Position numbers and translations under genes: made by a program. Source: Teichococcus coralli (GTDB taxonomy: Bacteria; Pseudomonadota; Alphaproteobacteria; Acetobacterales; Acetobacteraceae). From it: a stretch of DNA of 41,958 nt. Under the pieces are notes generated by a model, which worked only from the letters and a program-made list of their open reading frames with translations, was not told where the DNA came from and made no database searches. The stretch spans positions 281,542 through 323,499 of the forward strand of contig NZ_SNVJ01000005.1 in NCBI RefSeq assembly GCF_009829925.1, read 5' to 3'. Shown piece by piece: positions 8,356 through 16,144 of the stretch (positions are counted from its first letter, which is position 1; every line of letters starts with the position of its first letter).

Positions 8356-8901
8356 ATGATCGTCTTCGTGGATTTCGAGGCCAGCAGCCTGGGCAAGCGC
8401 GGCTTTCCGGTCGAGGTCGGCTGGGCGGCCGAGGACGGCACGGAGGAAGGCCATCTGATCCGCCCCGCGCCGGATTGGGAGGAGTGGAACCTCGAGGCGG
8501 AGGCGGTGCACGGTCTGTCATTGGAGCGCCTGCGGCGGGACGGCACGGCGCATGAGGTGGTGGCCCGCCGCATGGTGGAGGTGCTCTCCGGCCATGACCT
8601 CTACGCCTCCGCGCCCTCCTGGGACGGGCAGTGGCTGAGCCGCCTGCTGCGCGCCGCCGGGCTGCCGCGCCACGCGCTTCGTCTGCGCGACACCGAGGAG
8701 GCGCAGCGACAGGCTGTGACCGCGGCGCTTGGAGGCGCCGGCGAGGCGCAGGCGGAGGAGGTGCTCGCCGCCGCGCGCCGCGCCGTGGAGGCGAGCGGCG
8801 CGCCGGTGCATCGCGCCCTGGATGACGCCCGCCGCGAGCTGAAGCTTTGGCGGGAAGTCCGGCGCCAGGCTGCCGAGGCGGCGGCATCACCCCGACCCTG
8901 A
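8356..8901 (+). CDS. DEDDh 3'-5' exonuclease family protein
   Basis: A 181-residue single-domain protein of the DnaQ-like (RNase T/epsilon) fold. Metal-binding acidic residues are visible as D6 and E8 (FVDFEASSL), D90 (SWDGQWL), and H152 with D157 (HRALDDAR). Together these make the DEDDh set. Its substrate (DNA or RNA) is not decidable. A modest GGAGAAAGG precedes ATG 8356. It is divergent from the MFS gene with a spacer of about 130 bases. No polymerase or RNase partner is adjacent. Confidence 0.85.
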   Translation: MIVFVDFEASSLGKRGFPVEVGWAAEDGTEEGHLIRPAPDWEEWNLEAEAVHGLSLERLRRDGTAHEVVARRMVEVLSGHDLYASAPSWDGQWLSRLLRAAGLPRHALRLRDTEEAQRQAVTAALGGAGEAQAEEVLAAARRAVEASGAPVHRALDDARRELKLWREVRRQAAEAAASPRP

Positions 8902-8956
8902 GGCCGTTGTGCGTTGATTCCGTGGGAGGTTCTTCATCTCGTCCAGGTGAAATAAC

Positions 8957-8971
8957 GAACAAAACAAGAAC
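8957..8971 (+). promoter_or_regulatory. Putative LexA (SOS) box, GAAC-N7-GAAC
   Basis: GAAC at 8957-8960 and again at 8968-8971 are separated by exactly seven bases. Read on the other strand this is GTTC-N7-GTTC, the known LexA box of Alphaproteobacteria. It lies in a locally AT-rich stretch of a very GC-rich window, between the exonuclease stop and the start of the membrane-protein gene at 9022, i.e. in promoter position. It is oriented as GAAC on the coding strand. Confidence 0.6.
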
Positions 8972-9021
8972 ATTGCCCTGCCTGCGGCGGCATGGCACAC
9001 CATTGGCGGAGGGAGGAGGTG

Positions 9022-9495
9022 ATGGAGAACCTCGCGCGCTGGACCCTTGCGCAGGCTTTCGGCCTCCTGGGGACCCTGGCGGTCATTTTCCGCGACAACT
9101 ACCGGACGCCTGTGCCGGGAGCGGACATGGGAGAGCTGCTGGTCCGCTTCGGGCCGCAGGCCTCGGCGCTGGGCCTGACGCTAGCGCTGTGGCCGGTTTC
9201 GGACCTGCTGTTCCGCGCCTGCGCGCCTGACCGGGCCTGGCAATGCAGCGGCGGCTTCAACCGCTGGCTGGTGGCGCTGCTGCTGTTCTTCCAGTGCGCC
9301 CATGCGGCGGTGTTCGGGCTGGTGGTGATGTCGGACCCTCCGGCGCTTGCGGCCGCCCTGCAGCCCAGCGTCTTCCACGCCTACGGCGCAGCCCTGCTGG
9401 CCACGGCGCTGATGTCGGCCGCCTATGTGCTCAGGCTGGAATTCGTGATCTGGAAGGGCCATACTCCGGCCATGAGGCACGAAAGCCAGCCCTGA
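9022..9495 (+). CDS. Four-helix membrane protein of unknown function, putatively SOS-regulated
   Basis: I do not recognise this 157-residue protein. Hydrophobic segments fall near residues 7-24, 46-64, 81-103 and 117-137, predicting four transmembrane helices with short loops and a basic C-terminal tail. ATG 9022 is chosen because GGAGGAGG lies directly before it; an upstream in-frame ATG at 8992 has no such site. The putative LexA box sits 51 bases upstream. Its stop is one base before the start of a 53-codon gene, so the two are almost certainly co-translated. No catalytic motif is visible. Confidence 0.7.
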   Translation: MENLARWTLAQAFGLLGTLAVIFRDNYRTPVPGADMGELLVRFGPQASALGLTLALWPVSDLLFRACAPDRAWQCSGGFNRWLVALLLFFQCAHAAVFGLVVMSDPPALAAALQPSVFHAYGAALLATALMSAAYVLRLEFVIWKGHTPAMRHESQP

Positions 9496-9496
9496 C

Positions 9497-9658
9497 ATGG
9501 GACCGCAGGACATCCTTGTCGCCCTGCTTTGGGGAGCCAGCCTCCTCGGCATCGGCCTGGGTGGCTATGGTGTGGTTCGCTATGGCTATGCCCTGGCCAG
9601 GCACCGGCATTCCGGAGAACGCTACGCGCGCACGGTTCTGCGGCAGCCCCGGCACTGA
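9497..9658 (+). CDS. 53-residue single-pass membrane peptide
   Basis: ATG 9497 follows the TGA of the previous gene by a single base and is open for 53 codons to TGA 9656-9658. Residues about 5-27 form one apolar helix rich in Gly and Leu (ILVALLWGASLLGIGLGGYG). A strongly basic cytosolic tail (RHRHSGERYARTVLRQ) follows. Position and composition suggest a real, translationally coupled gene rather than chance. Function is unknown. It would share any SOS control with its partner. Confidence 0.55.
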   Translation: MGPQDILVALLWGASLLGIGLGGYGVVRYGYALARHRHSGERYARTVLRQPRH

Positions 9659-9742
9659 GGCGCCGCCTCGCGCCGCCAGAGGCGGCCCTCATCGCGATAC
9701 CGCGCCGGCGGGGAAGGCGGCGTTTGGCCGGAAACATCCTTG

Positions 9743-9792
9743 CCGGGGCGGCGTGATGGCCAGGGTTCCGGCTTGCGCCGTCGCCGCCCCGG
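9743..9792. repeat. Long inverted repeat downstream of KDG kinase
   Basis: Eleven bases at 9743-9753 (CCGGGGCGGCG) are perfectly complementary to 9782-9792, with a 28-base loop. It lies in the 195-base gap between the small membrane gene (+) and the kdgK stop (-). There is no T-run, so a terminator role is only possible. Nothing else recognisable is in the gap. Confidence 0.3.
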
Positions 9793-9853
9793 TGGCGGGC
9801 GCCGCGCCAGGCCGAAGAAAATCCCCGGGACCGCCGCGCCGCCCTGCCGAGCC

Positions 9854-10786
9854 TCAGGCGGATGCTGCGAGAAGCTCGCGCACGGCGTCGGGGCGCGGCA
9901 TCGGTGCCACGGCGCCATATCCGGTGGTGGAAAGCGCGGCCGCCGCATTGGCGTAGCGCGCCGCCTCCACCGGGGAGTCGCCAAGCACGGCGCGGGCCAG
10001 GAAGTTGCCCGCGAAGGTGTCGCCGGCGCCGGTCGCGTCCACCGCCTTCACCATGCAGCCGGGCAGGGTGCTGCGGCCCTCGCGCGTGGCCACCATCACT
10101 CCCTGGCGGCCGAGCTTCAGCACCACGAGCGGCGTCAGCTCCAGGTAGAAGTCGGCGATGGCGTCCGGCGCTTCCAGCCCGGTGAGCGCGGCCGCGTCCT
10201 CGTAGCTGGGAAAGGCGATGTCGGCCAGCCGCAGGGCGGCGTGGATGGTGGCGGCGGCGCGCGGCAGCGGCCAGAGGGCGCGGCGCAGGTTGGTGTCGTA
10301 CGAAACCTTCACCCCGGCGGCACGGGCGATCTCGATGGCGCGGAAGCAGGCGTCGCAGGCCGAGGTGGAGATCGCCTGGCTGATGCCGGTGAGATGCAGG
10401 ATGCGCGCGCTCCGGATCGCCGCCTCCGGCATCTCGTCCGGGGTCATGCGGCTGGCCGCGCTGCCGCCGCGGTAGAAGGTGAATTGGTGCCCCTCGGGCC
10501 CGTGGGTGACGAAATAGATGCCGGTCGGCGCGTCCTTCCGGCGGATCACCGTGGAGGCGTCCACCCCCTCCGTGGCCCAGAGCTGCAGGAAGCTCTCCCC
10601 CGGCGCGTCCTGGCCGATGGCGCTGATGTAGCCGGACTTCGCGCCCGCCCGTGCGGCGGCGATGGCGGCGTTGGAGCTGTCCCCGCCATGGCCTTCCAGG
10701 AACAGGCGGCGACCCTCGGCGTCGGTGGCGTTCTGGTTGAACTCCAGCATCGGCTCGCCGATGCAGAGGATGTCCGCTCCGCTCAT
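9854..10786 (-). CDS. kdgK: 2-keto-3-deoxygluconate kinase (PfkB family)
   Basis: Phosphorylates 2-keto-3-deoxygluconate to KDPG with ATP. It is a 310-residue PfkB/ribokinase-fold enzyme. The N-terminal substrate region (GEPMLEFNQ, then GGDSSNAA at 34-41) and the C-terminal signature D250-A-T-G-A-G-D256-T-F with catalytic D256 are present. ATG 10786 overlaps the TGA of the aldolase gene (ATGA). That coupling to KDPG aldolase makes KDG the most likely substrate among PfkB sugars. The pair forms the lower part of hexuronate or Entner-Doudoroff catabolism. No dehydratase or transporter is next to it. Confidence 0.9.
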   Translation of the reverse strand: MSGADILCIGEPMLEFNQNATDAEGRRLFLEGHGGDSSNAAIAAARAGAKSGYISAIGQDAPGESFLQLWATEGVDASTVIRRKDAPTGIYFVTHGPEGHQFTFYRGGSAASRMTPDEMPEAAIRSARILHLTGISQAISTSACDACFRAIEIARAAGVKVSYDTNLRRALWPLPRAAATIHAALRLADIAFPSYEDAAALTGLEAPDAIADFYLELTPLVVLKLGRQGVMVATREGRSTLPGCMVKAVDATGAGDTFAGNFLARAVLGDSPVEAARYANAAAALSTTGYGAVAPMPRPDAVRELLAASA

Positions 10787-11415
10787 GCCTGCAGGATTCC
10801 AAGCGCCTCGCGCGCGGCCGCCTCGACGGCGCCGCGGTCGCCGGCGCGGATCGCGCCCTCGTCCACCAGCTTGCCGCCGATGCCCACGAAGGCGGCGCCG
10901 GCCGCGATGTAGTCATTGGCGTTGCGCGCATCCACGCCGCCGGTCGGGCAGAACACGGCATCGGGGAAGACGGAGCGCAGCGCCTTCACATGCGCCGGGC
11001 CCCCCACCGAGCTGGCCGGGAAGATCTTGACCACGTCGGCGCCGGCCGCGCGGGCGGCGCGCACCTCGGTCGGCGTCAGGGCGCCCATCATCAGGCAGGC
11101 GCCGGCGCTGCGGGCGGGCGCCGCCAGGGCCGGTTCCACCCAGGGCGAGACCAGGAAGCGGGCGCCCGCCGCGATGCAGGCCTCGGCCGAGACCGCATCC
11201 GGCACCGTGCCGGCACCCACCAGCAGCTCGGGATCGGAGGCGATCTCGCGGATCACGGAAACCGCATCCGGGATGGTCATGGTGATCTCGAAGATGCGGA
11301 TGCCGGCATCCCGCAGCCAGGCGACGGCGGTGGCGGCATGGGCGGCGGTGCTGGTGCGCACCACGGGCACGATGCGGGCGGCGCGGAACGTCTCGATCAA
11401 GGGGTGCGGGGCCAC
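10783..11415 (-). CDS. eda: KDPG/KHG aldolase
   Basis: Class I aldolase cleaving 2-keto-3-deoxy-6-phosphogluconate to pyruvate and glyceraldehyde 3-phosphate. It has 210 residues, the usual size. E43 (FEITM) and Schiff-base K130 (VVKIFPAS) are in their conserved contexts, as is the phosphate-binding PTGGV motif. The start is GTG 11415, with AGGA about eight bases upstream. It is translationally coupled to the downstream KDG kinase by a four-base overlap. The product feeds the trioses handled by the gap and pgk products encoded further along. Confidence 0.93.
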   Translation of the reverse strand: MAPHPLIETFRAARIVPVVRTSTAAHAATAVAWLRDAGIRIFEITMTIPDAVSVIREIASDPELLVGAGTVPDAVSAEACIAAGARFLVSPWVEPALAAPARSAGACLMMGALTPTEVRAARAAGADVVKIFPASSVGGPAHVKALRSVFPDAVFCPTGGVDARNANDYIAAGAAFVGIGGKLVDEGAIRAGDRGAVEAAAREALGILQA

Positions 11416-11435
11416 GGCGAAATCCTGCTCGGTGC

Positions 11436-11454
11436 GGGAGGGCGCGGCCCTCCC
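11436..11454. repeat. GC-rich hairpin between coiled-coil gene and eda
   Basis: GGGAGGGC at 11436-11443 pairs perfectly with 11447-11454 across a three-base loop. It sits 21 bases before the eda start on the minus strand, after the small coiled-coil gene. With no T-run it could be a weak terminator or attenuating leader structure. I cannot decide. Confidence 0.3.
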
Positions 11455-11487
11455 TGAAGAGGCGGCAGGCTACCCCTTCCGGCCGGG

Positions 11488-11766
11488 TCAGGCCAGGGTT
11501 GCCATCCTGTCGGCCGTGCGCCCGAGTTCCAGGGCGGCCTCATGCGTGTGCCGCACCTTGGCCGCGGTCTCGTCCAGCGTCGCGCGGTAGTTCTGCACCT
11601 GCCCGGCGAGGCCGCCGACCGCCGTGCGCAGGTCGGAAAGCGAGCCGCGGAACCGGGCGACGGCGTCGGCCTGCTCGGAAAGGGCGGCATCCAGCCGCCG
11701 CAGGGCGAGGCGCAGGCGATCCTCCGGGTTCTGCGGGAAGGCGAAGAGCGCTGCGGCCTGGTCCAT
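11488..11766 (-). CDS. Small coiled-coil protein of unknown function
   Basis: A 92-residue, highly helical protein with long runs of Ala, Leu, Arg, Glu and Gln and few helix breakers, which predicts a coiled coil over about residues 15-88. There is no signal peptide or membrane segment. ATG 11766 has GGAGG seven bases upstream, and an AT-rich promoter-like stretch lies beyond it (about 11800-11865). It is upstream of eda on the same strand but separated from it by a hairpin, so co-transcription is uncertain. Function is not recognisable. Confidence 0.65.
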   Translation of the reverse strand: MDQAAALFAFPQNPEDRLRLALRRLDAALSEQADAVARFRGSLSDLRTAVGGLAGQVQNYRATLDETAAKVRHTHEAALELGRTADRMATLA

Positions 11767-11942
11767 GGGAATGCCTCCGGGTCAATGCGGTGGTGACCGC
11801 CAATTCCTAGCGACAGCTTAACGCGTCTCACAAGCCGAGAGTTTGTAAAAAAATAGACAGCGTCGTGTGTCCACGGGTCATTCCCCTGCCGCGCGTGATC
11901 TGCTCTAACGCCCGGCCCGCCACGGCCCAGAGTGTTTGCCCC

Positions 11943-13226
11943 ATGCCCGACGTCCTCGGCATCGACTTCGGCACGACCAACAGCGTCATTGCCCTCCGCC
12001 AGCCCGATGGCGTGGTTTCCACCTTCCGCTACGCTACAGGGGCGGGCGCCACCGACACCTTCCGGTCATTGCTCTGCTTCTGGGCCCAGGAGACCGGCGC
12101 CACCCGCGGCCGGCTGGAACATGCCGCCGGCCCACGGGCCATCGAGGCCTATCTGGACGACCCGCTCGGCAGCCGCCTCATCATGTCCATGAAGAGCTAT
12201 CTGGCCAGCCGCAGCTTCACCGAGACGCGGATCTTCGGCCGGGCCTTTGCGCTGGAGGATCTTGTCTCGCTCTTTCTCCGCGCCCTGGTGGCGAGCGCGG
12301 CGGGTGGCGGCCCGCTGGGCGCCGCGCGGGTGACGGCAGGGCGGCCGGTGCGCTTTGTCGGGGAGGCGGCGGACGACGCACTGGCCGAGCGCCGGCTACG
12401 GGCGGCCTTCGCCGGCGCCGGCTGGCATGGGCTGGATCTGGCGCTTGAGCCGGAAGCGGCCGGCTACCGCTTCGCCGCCGGGCTGGACGGCGCCGCGACC
12501 GTCCTGGTGGGCGATTTCGGTGGCGGCACCAGCGACTTCTCCCTGCTGCGCTTCGAGCCCGGCGCCCGCCGCAGGGTGACGCCGCTCGGCCATTCCGGCG
12601 TCGGCATCGCCGGGGATGCCTTCGACTACCGGATCATCGACAACGTGGTCTCGCCCTGCCTGGGCAAGGGCGACAACTATCGCGTGATGGGCACGCCGCT
12701 GCCGGTCCCGCCGAGCTTCTTCACCAGCTTCGCCCACTGGCACCGCCTTTCGCTGATGCGCGCGCCGCGGACGCTGCGCGAGATCGCCGAGGTGGCGCGC
12801 GCCAGCGATCACCCCGAGCGGCTGAACAACCTGATCCGGTTGGTGGAGGACGAGGCGGGCTACGCCCTCTACCAGGCCGTCTCCGGGGTGAAGGCGGCGC
12901 TCTCGCAGGCGGCGAGCGCCACGCTGCGCTTCCGGCATGGCGATTTCGTGCTGGAGGAGGAGGTGCGGCGCGCCGATTTCGAGCGCTGGATCGCCCCCGA
13001 CCTGGCGCGGCTCGCCGCCGCCGTGGATCAGGCGCTGGCCGATGCGGGACTGCGGCCCACCGCCGTGGACCGGGTGTTCCTGACCGGTGGAACCTCGCTG
13101 GTTCCCGCAGTGCGGCAGTTGTTCGAGGCGCGCTTCGGTGCCGGGCGCGTGGTCAGCGGCGGCGAGTTCGTCTCGGTCGCCGAGGGGCTGGCCCTGATCG
13201 GCGCCGACCGCGCCCTGGCGGCCTAG
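11943..13226 (+). CDS. yegD: YegD-type Hsp70 family protein
   Basis: A 427-residue actin/Hsp70-fold ATPase. Phosphate loop 1 (GIDFGTTNSV) is at the N-terminus, phosphate loop 2 (VGDFGGGTSDFSLL) at about 190-205, and the adenosine loop (VFLTGGTSLVP) near the C-terminus. It lacks the substrate-binding and lid domains of DnaK, as YegD proteins do, so client handling must differ. The start is set at ATG 11943 because family members begin directly before the first phosphate loop. A longer reading from 11865 adds only low-quality sequence. The stop overlaps the convergent glycosyltransferase stop in a shared CTAG. The physiological role of the family is unclear. Confidence 0.88.
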   Translation: MPDVLGIDFGTTNSVIALRQPDGVVSTFRYATGAGATDTFRSLLCFWAQETGATRGRLEHAAGPRAIEAYLDDPLGSRLIMSMKSYLASRSFTETRIFGRAFALEDLVSLFLRALVASAAGGGPLGAARVTAGRPVRFVGEAADDALAERRLRAAFAGAGWHGLDLALEPEAAGYRFAAGLDGAATVLVGDFGGGTSDFSLLRFEPGARRRVTPLGHSGVGIAGDAFDYRIIDNVVSPCLGKGDNYRVMGTPLPVPPSFFTSFAHWHRLSLMRAPRTLREIAEVARASDHPERLNNLIRLVEDEAGYALYQAVSGVKAALSQAASATLRFRHGDFVLEEEVRRADFERWIAPDLARLAAAVDQALADAGLRPTAVDRVFLTGGTSLVPAVRQLFEARFGAGRVVSGGEFVSVAEGLALIGADRALAA

Positions 13227-14602
13227 AAGGCCGAGCCGGAGATCCGGCGTGCGGAAGCCAAACCGTAACGGCCCTGCGGGGCCGTCAGAGGCCCGCGCGG
13301 CAGTCGCCCCACCAGCAACGCGGCGAGGCCGGGCAGGCCCAACAGCGCCAGGGCAAGCGCCCAGGGCAGCGCCGCTCCGCCGGCCAGCAGCACGCTGAGC
13401 AGAAGGGCGACCCCCAGCAACGCTGGCAGGCGGGCTGGCCAGGCTGCCCTCCAGGTTCCGCGCCCGAGCAGCGCCTGGCCTAGCGTCACGCCGCGGAGGG
13501 GCATGGCGGCCAGGCTCGCCAGCACGGCGAGCAGGCGCGCGCCTGGCCGGGCCTGCCCGAGCGCCACCAGCGCACGGCCACCCATCAGGGCAAGCGACGC
13601 CAGCAGAAGCGGGGAGGCGGGCAGCACGCTGGCGTCCCGCAGCGGCAAAAGCAGCAGGGTGGCGATCAATGCGAAGCCGCTTGACGCCAGCCAGAGCAGG
13701 TCGGTGAAGGCGGGCAGCATCTGCCCGAGCAGGTGCCACCGCTGTGCCGGGGAAAGGCCGGGATGCAGCGGGTTCAGCAGCACGTCCGCATGGCGGCGGA
13801 GCAGGTCCAGGTCGCTCCGCACCGCCGCCGCCTGCGCCTTCTCCCAGGCCGGCAGGTCGGCCGGAGGCAGCGGACAGCCGAGCGGCTCGACCATCTGCAC
13901 CGCCTCCCAGCCTTGCCGCTGAAGGCGCAGCCCAAGCTCGGCATGCTGGTCGGCGGCCGACTCGGTCCAGCCGCCGGCGAGGCGCAACGCCTCGGCCCGG
14001 ATCAGCGCCAGGGAGGGACGCATGGTCACGGCCGCGGCCGGCAGCGTGACGGGGCGGCTGGCCGCAGCGAAGCGCTCGAAGCCAGGAGCGTCCGGGCCAG
14101 GCGTCGTCCAGGCGCCCTGCACGAAGCCGAGACCGGGGCGCGAGAGCAGGGGGGCGGTGCGCCGCAGCCAGGCGGCATGCACGGCGCAGCCCGCCTCAAG
14201 CGTGCCGATCACCTCGGCGCCGGCGGATGTTTCCTCCAGCGCGAAGTTCAGCGCCGCCCGGCGCGCGGCGGCATGGCAGCCAAGATGGAAGAAGCGGAAG
14301 CGTGGGCCAAGCCGGGCGCAGTGCTCCGCCACCGGCTCCCACGCGGCCGGGGAGGAGCTGGTGTCCACCACCAGCACGTCCAGGGCCGGGTAGTCCAGCG
14401 CGTCCAGCGCGTCCAGCGTGGCGCAGGCTTCCACTGGCGAGACGTCCTGCAAGGGCAGATGCAGGGAAACCCGTGGCCAGGGCGTGCCGCCGGCGGGATG
14501 TGGCCGGCCGGCCCTGTGGCCGCGTTGCGTCAACGGGGCACCCGCGCCGGCGGGGCTGACCCGGGCTTGGGCGGAAATCAGACGGGAAGCGCGTGCATTC
14601 AT
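13223..14602 (-). CDS. Glycosyltransferase family 2-like membrane protein with degenerate catalytic motifs
   Basis: A 459-residue protein: a GT-A type domain from about residue 43 (RVSLHLPLQDVSPVEAC...LDYPALDVLVVD80) to about 290, then four or five transmembrane helices to the C-terminus. The fold resembles processive beta-glucan/cellulose-type GT2 enzymes. The first Asp (D80) is kept. The position of the DxD metal motif reads LEAG (135-138), the acceptor-base ED position reads QHAEL (219-223), and only QRW (287-289) remains of QxxRW. It may therefore be inactive or work differently. ATG 14602 is chosen for a sensible leader; longer starts are possible. Confidence 0.75.
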   Translation of the reverse strand: MNARASRLISAQARVSPAGAGAPLTQRGHRAGRPHPAGGTPWPRVSLHLPLQDVSPVEACATLDALDALDYPALDVLVVDTSSSPAAWEPVAEHCARLGPRFRFFHLGCHAAARRAALNFALEETSAGAEVIGTLEAGCAVHAAWLRRTAPLLSRPGLGFVQGAWTTPGPDAPGFERFAAASRPVTLPAAAVTMRPSLALIRAEALRLAGGWTESAADQHAELGLRLQRQGWEAVQMVEPLGCPLPPADLPAWEKAQAAAVRSDLDLLRRHADVLLNPLHPGLSPAQRWHLLGQMLPAFTDLLWLASSGFALIATLLLLPLRDASVLPASPLLLASLALMGGRALVALGQARPGARLLAVLASLAAMPLRGVTLGQALLGRGTWRAAWPARLPALLGVALLLSVLLAGGAALPWALALALLGLPGLAALLVGRLPRGPLTAPQGRYGLASARRISGSAF

Positions 14603-14771
14603 GGCTGAGTGACATCCGTTGGCCGTTGCGGCGTCGCGCGATGACTCCCTTTTCAACCAGCGATGCGGCACCGGATCGTCCGCTTGATGGCAGGAATGGG
14701 GCCATGTGGCGTGACCGCACCCGGTGGAGCGGATAGAACCCTGCGGCGTCATCGAGGGGTTTGAAGCAGCA

Positions 14772-16073
14772 ATGGGCGTCGTGCTTGAGCTTGCCGTGAT
14801 TCTTCTGCTGGTGCTGCTCAACGGCGTCTTTGCCATGAGCGAGCTGGCCATCGTCTCGGCGCGCCGGGTGCGGCTGCTTGGCCTCCAGCGGGCAGGACGA
14901 ACCGGCGCCTCGGCGGCGCTGGCGCTGGCCGAGGACCCGCAGCGCTTCCTGCCCACCGTGCAGGTCGGCATCACGCTGGTCGGCGTGCTGGCCGGCGCCT
15001 TCGCCGGGCAGGGCCTCGCACGGCGGCTCGGCAATGTTCTGGCCATCGTGCCGGGGCTGGAGCCCTATGCCGGCGAGATCTCGCTGGGGATCGTGGTGCT
15101 TGGCATCACCTATGCCTCGCTGATCCTGGGCGAACTCGTGCCGAAGCAGCTCGCCCTGCGCAACCCGGAAGCGGTAGCGCTGCTGGTGGCGCCGCCGATG
15201 TCGCTGCTTGCGCGCATCGCTGCGCCGATGGTGTGGCTGCTTTCACGCTCCTCCGCGCTGGTGCTGGACCTGCTCGGCGCGTCCCGTCCGGTTTCCGCGA
15301 CGATCACCGAGGACGAGGTCAAGGCCGCCGTGGCCGAGGGGGCGGAGGCAGGTGCGCTGGAGACGGAGGAGCGACACATGATCGAGCGCGTTCTGCGCCT
15401 CGCCGACAAGCCGGTGCGTGCCCTGATGACGCCGCGCACCGAGGTGGACTGGATCGAGCGCGGCGCCCCTGCGGAGGAGGTTGCCGCGCGCCTGCGCGCC
15501 AGCTCCGTGACGCGCTTCGTGGTGGCGGACGACCGCATCGACAACGTGGTCGGCGTTGTCGCCGCGAAGGACCTGCTGAACCAGCTGCTGGCCGGCGAGT
15601 CGCTCGACATGGCCAAGGCCATGCGCAACCCGATGGTGCTGCCTGACAACCTCTCCGCACTCGACGCGCTGGACCGGCTGCGCGCCGACCGGCTCGGCCT
15701 GGCGCTGGTGATGGACGAGTATGGCAGCTTCGAGGGCGTGGTCACCGCCTCCGACCTGCTGGAGGCGATCGTCGGCGAGCTGGGCGTGGCACCCACACCG
15801 GCCACTGCCGGCGTGGTGGAGCGGCATGACGGCAGCCTGCTGCTGGACGGCATGATGCCGAGCGACGAGCTGAAATCCCGCTTGGAACTGCCGGAGCTGC
15901 CGGGCGAGGGCACCTACCACACGGTCGCCGGGCTGATGCTGGCCCTGCTGCAGCGCGTGCCGCGCGAGGGCGACCGCATCGTCTGGTCGGGCTGGCGCTT
16001 CGAGATCGTGGACATGGATGGCCGCCGCGTGGACAAGATCCTGGCGGACCGCGAGAAGGCCACCGGCGCCTGA
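14772..16073 (+). CDS. CNNM/CBS-pair/CorC_HlyC domain protein (TlyC/CorC type)
   Basis: A 433-residue inner-membrane protein. Residues 1 to about 190 form the CNNM (DUF21) domain with four hydrophobic segments and the motif GELVPKQLALRNPE. Two CBS domains follow (about 205-325, beginning VRALMTPRTEVDWI; the second contains MDEYGSFEGVVTASDLLEAIVGE). A C-terminal CorC_HlyC domain occupies about 345-425. Relatives are implicated in Mg or Co ion export and resistance; the old haemolysin label is not informative. ATG 14772 is preferred over a GTG at 14724 because the hydrophobic domain then starts at once. A bidirectional terminator follows the stop. Confidence 0.9.
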   Translation: MGVVLELAVILLLVLLNGVFAMSELAIVSARRVRLLGLQRAGRTGASAALALAEDPQRFLPTVQVGITLVGVLAGAFAGQGLARRLGNVLAIVPGLEPYAGEISLGIVVLGITYASLILGELVPKQLALRNPEAVALLVAPPMSLLARIAAPMVWLLSRSSALVLDLLGASRPVSATITEDEVKAAVAEGAEAGALETEERHMIERVLRLADKPVRALMTPRTEVDWIERGAPAEEVAARLRASSVTRFVVADDRIDNVVGVVAAKDLLNQLLAGESLDMAKAMRNPMVLPDNLSALDALDRLRADRLGLALVMDEYGSFEGVVTASDLLEAIVGELGVAPTPATAGVVERHDGSLLLDGMMPSDELKSRLELPELPGEGTYHTVAGLMLALLQRVPREGDRIVWSGWRFEIVDMDGRRVDKILADREKATGA

Positions 16074-16095
16074 GCCATCCGGAAGGGCGCGAAAA

Positions 16096-16123
16096 AAGGC
16101 CGGGGGAGCGATCCCCCGGCCTT
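16096..16123. terminator. Bidirectional rho-independent terminator
   Basis: A perfect 12-base-pair stem (16096-16107 with 16112-16123) and a four-base GCGA loop. It is followed on the plus strand by TTCTTCTTT-like sequence and on the minus strand by a run of T (six A at 16092-16097). It lies between the convergent CorC-type gene and gabD and can serve both. Confidence 0.85.
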
Positions 16124-16144
16124 CTTCTTTGCCTGAAGGCGGCC

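Noticed and set aside
11820..11865. A-rich tract near 11846 considered as a terminator
   Set aside because: There is no stem before it and it lies upstream of the 92-residue gene, so promoter-type AT-richness is the simpler reading.
14395..14425. Tandem 9-base repeat (GTCCAGCGC-like)
   Set aside because: It encodes the LDA-LDA-LD helix of the glycosyltransferase N-terminal domain, normal for that family; not a repeat element.
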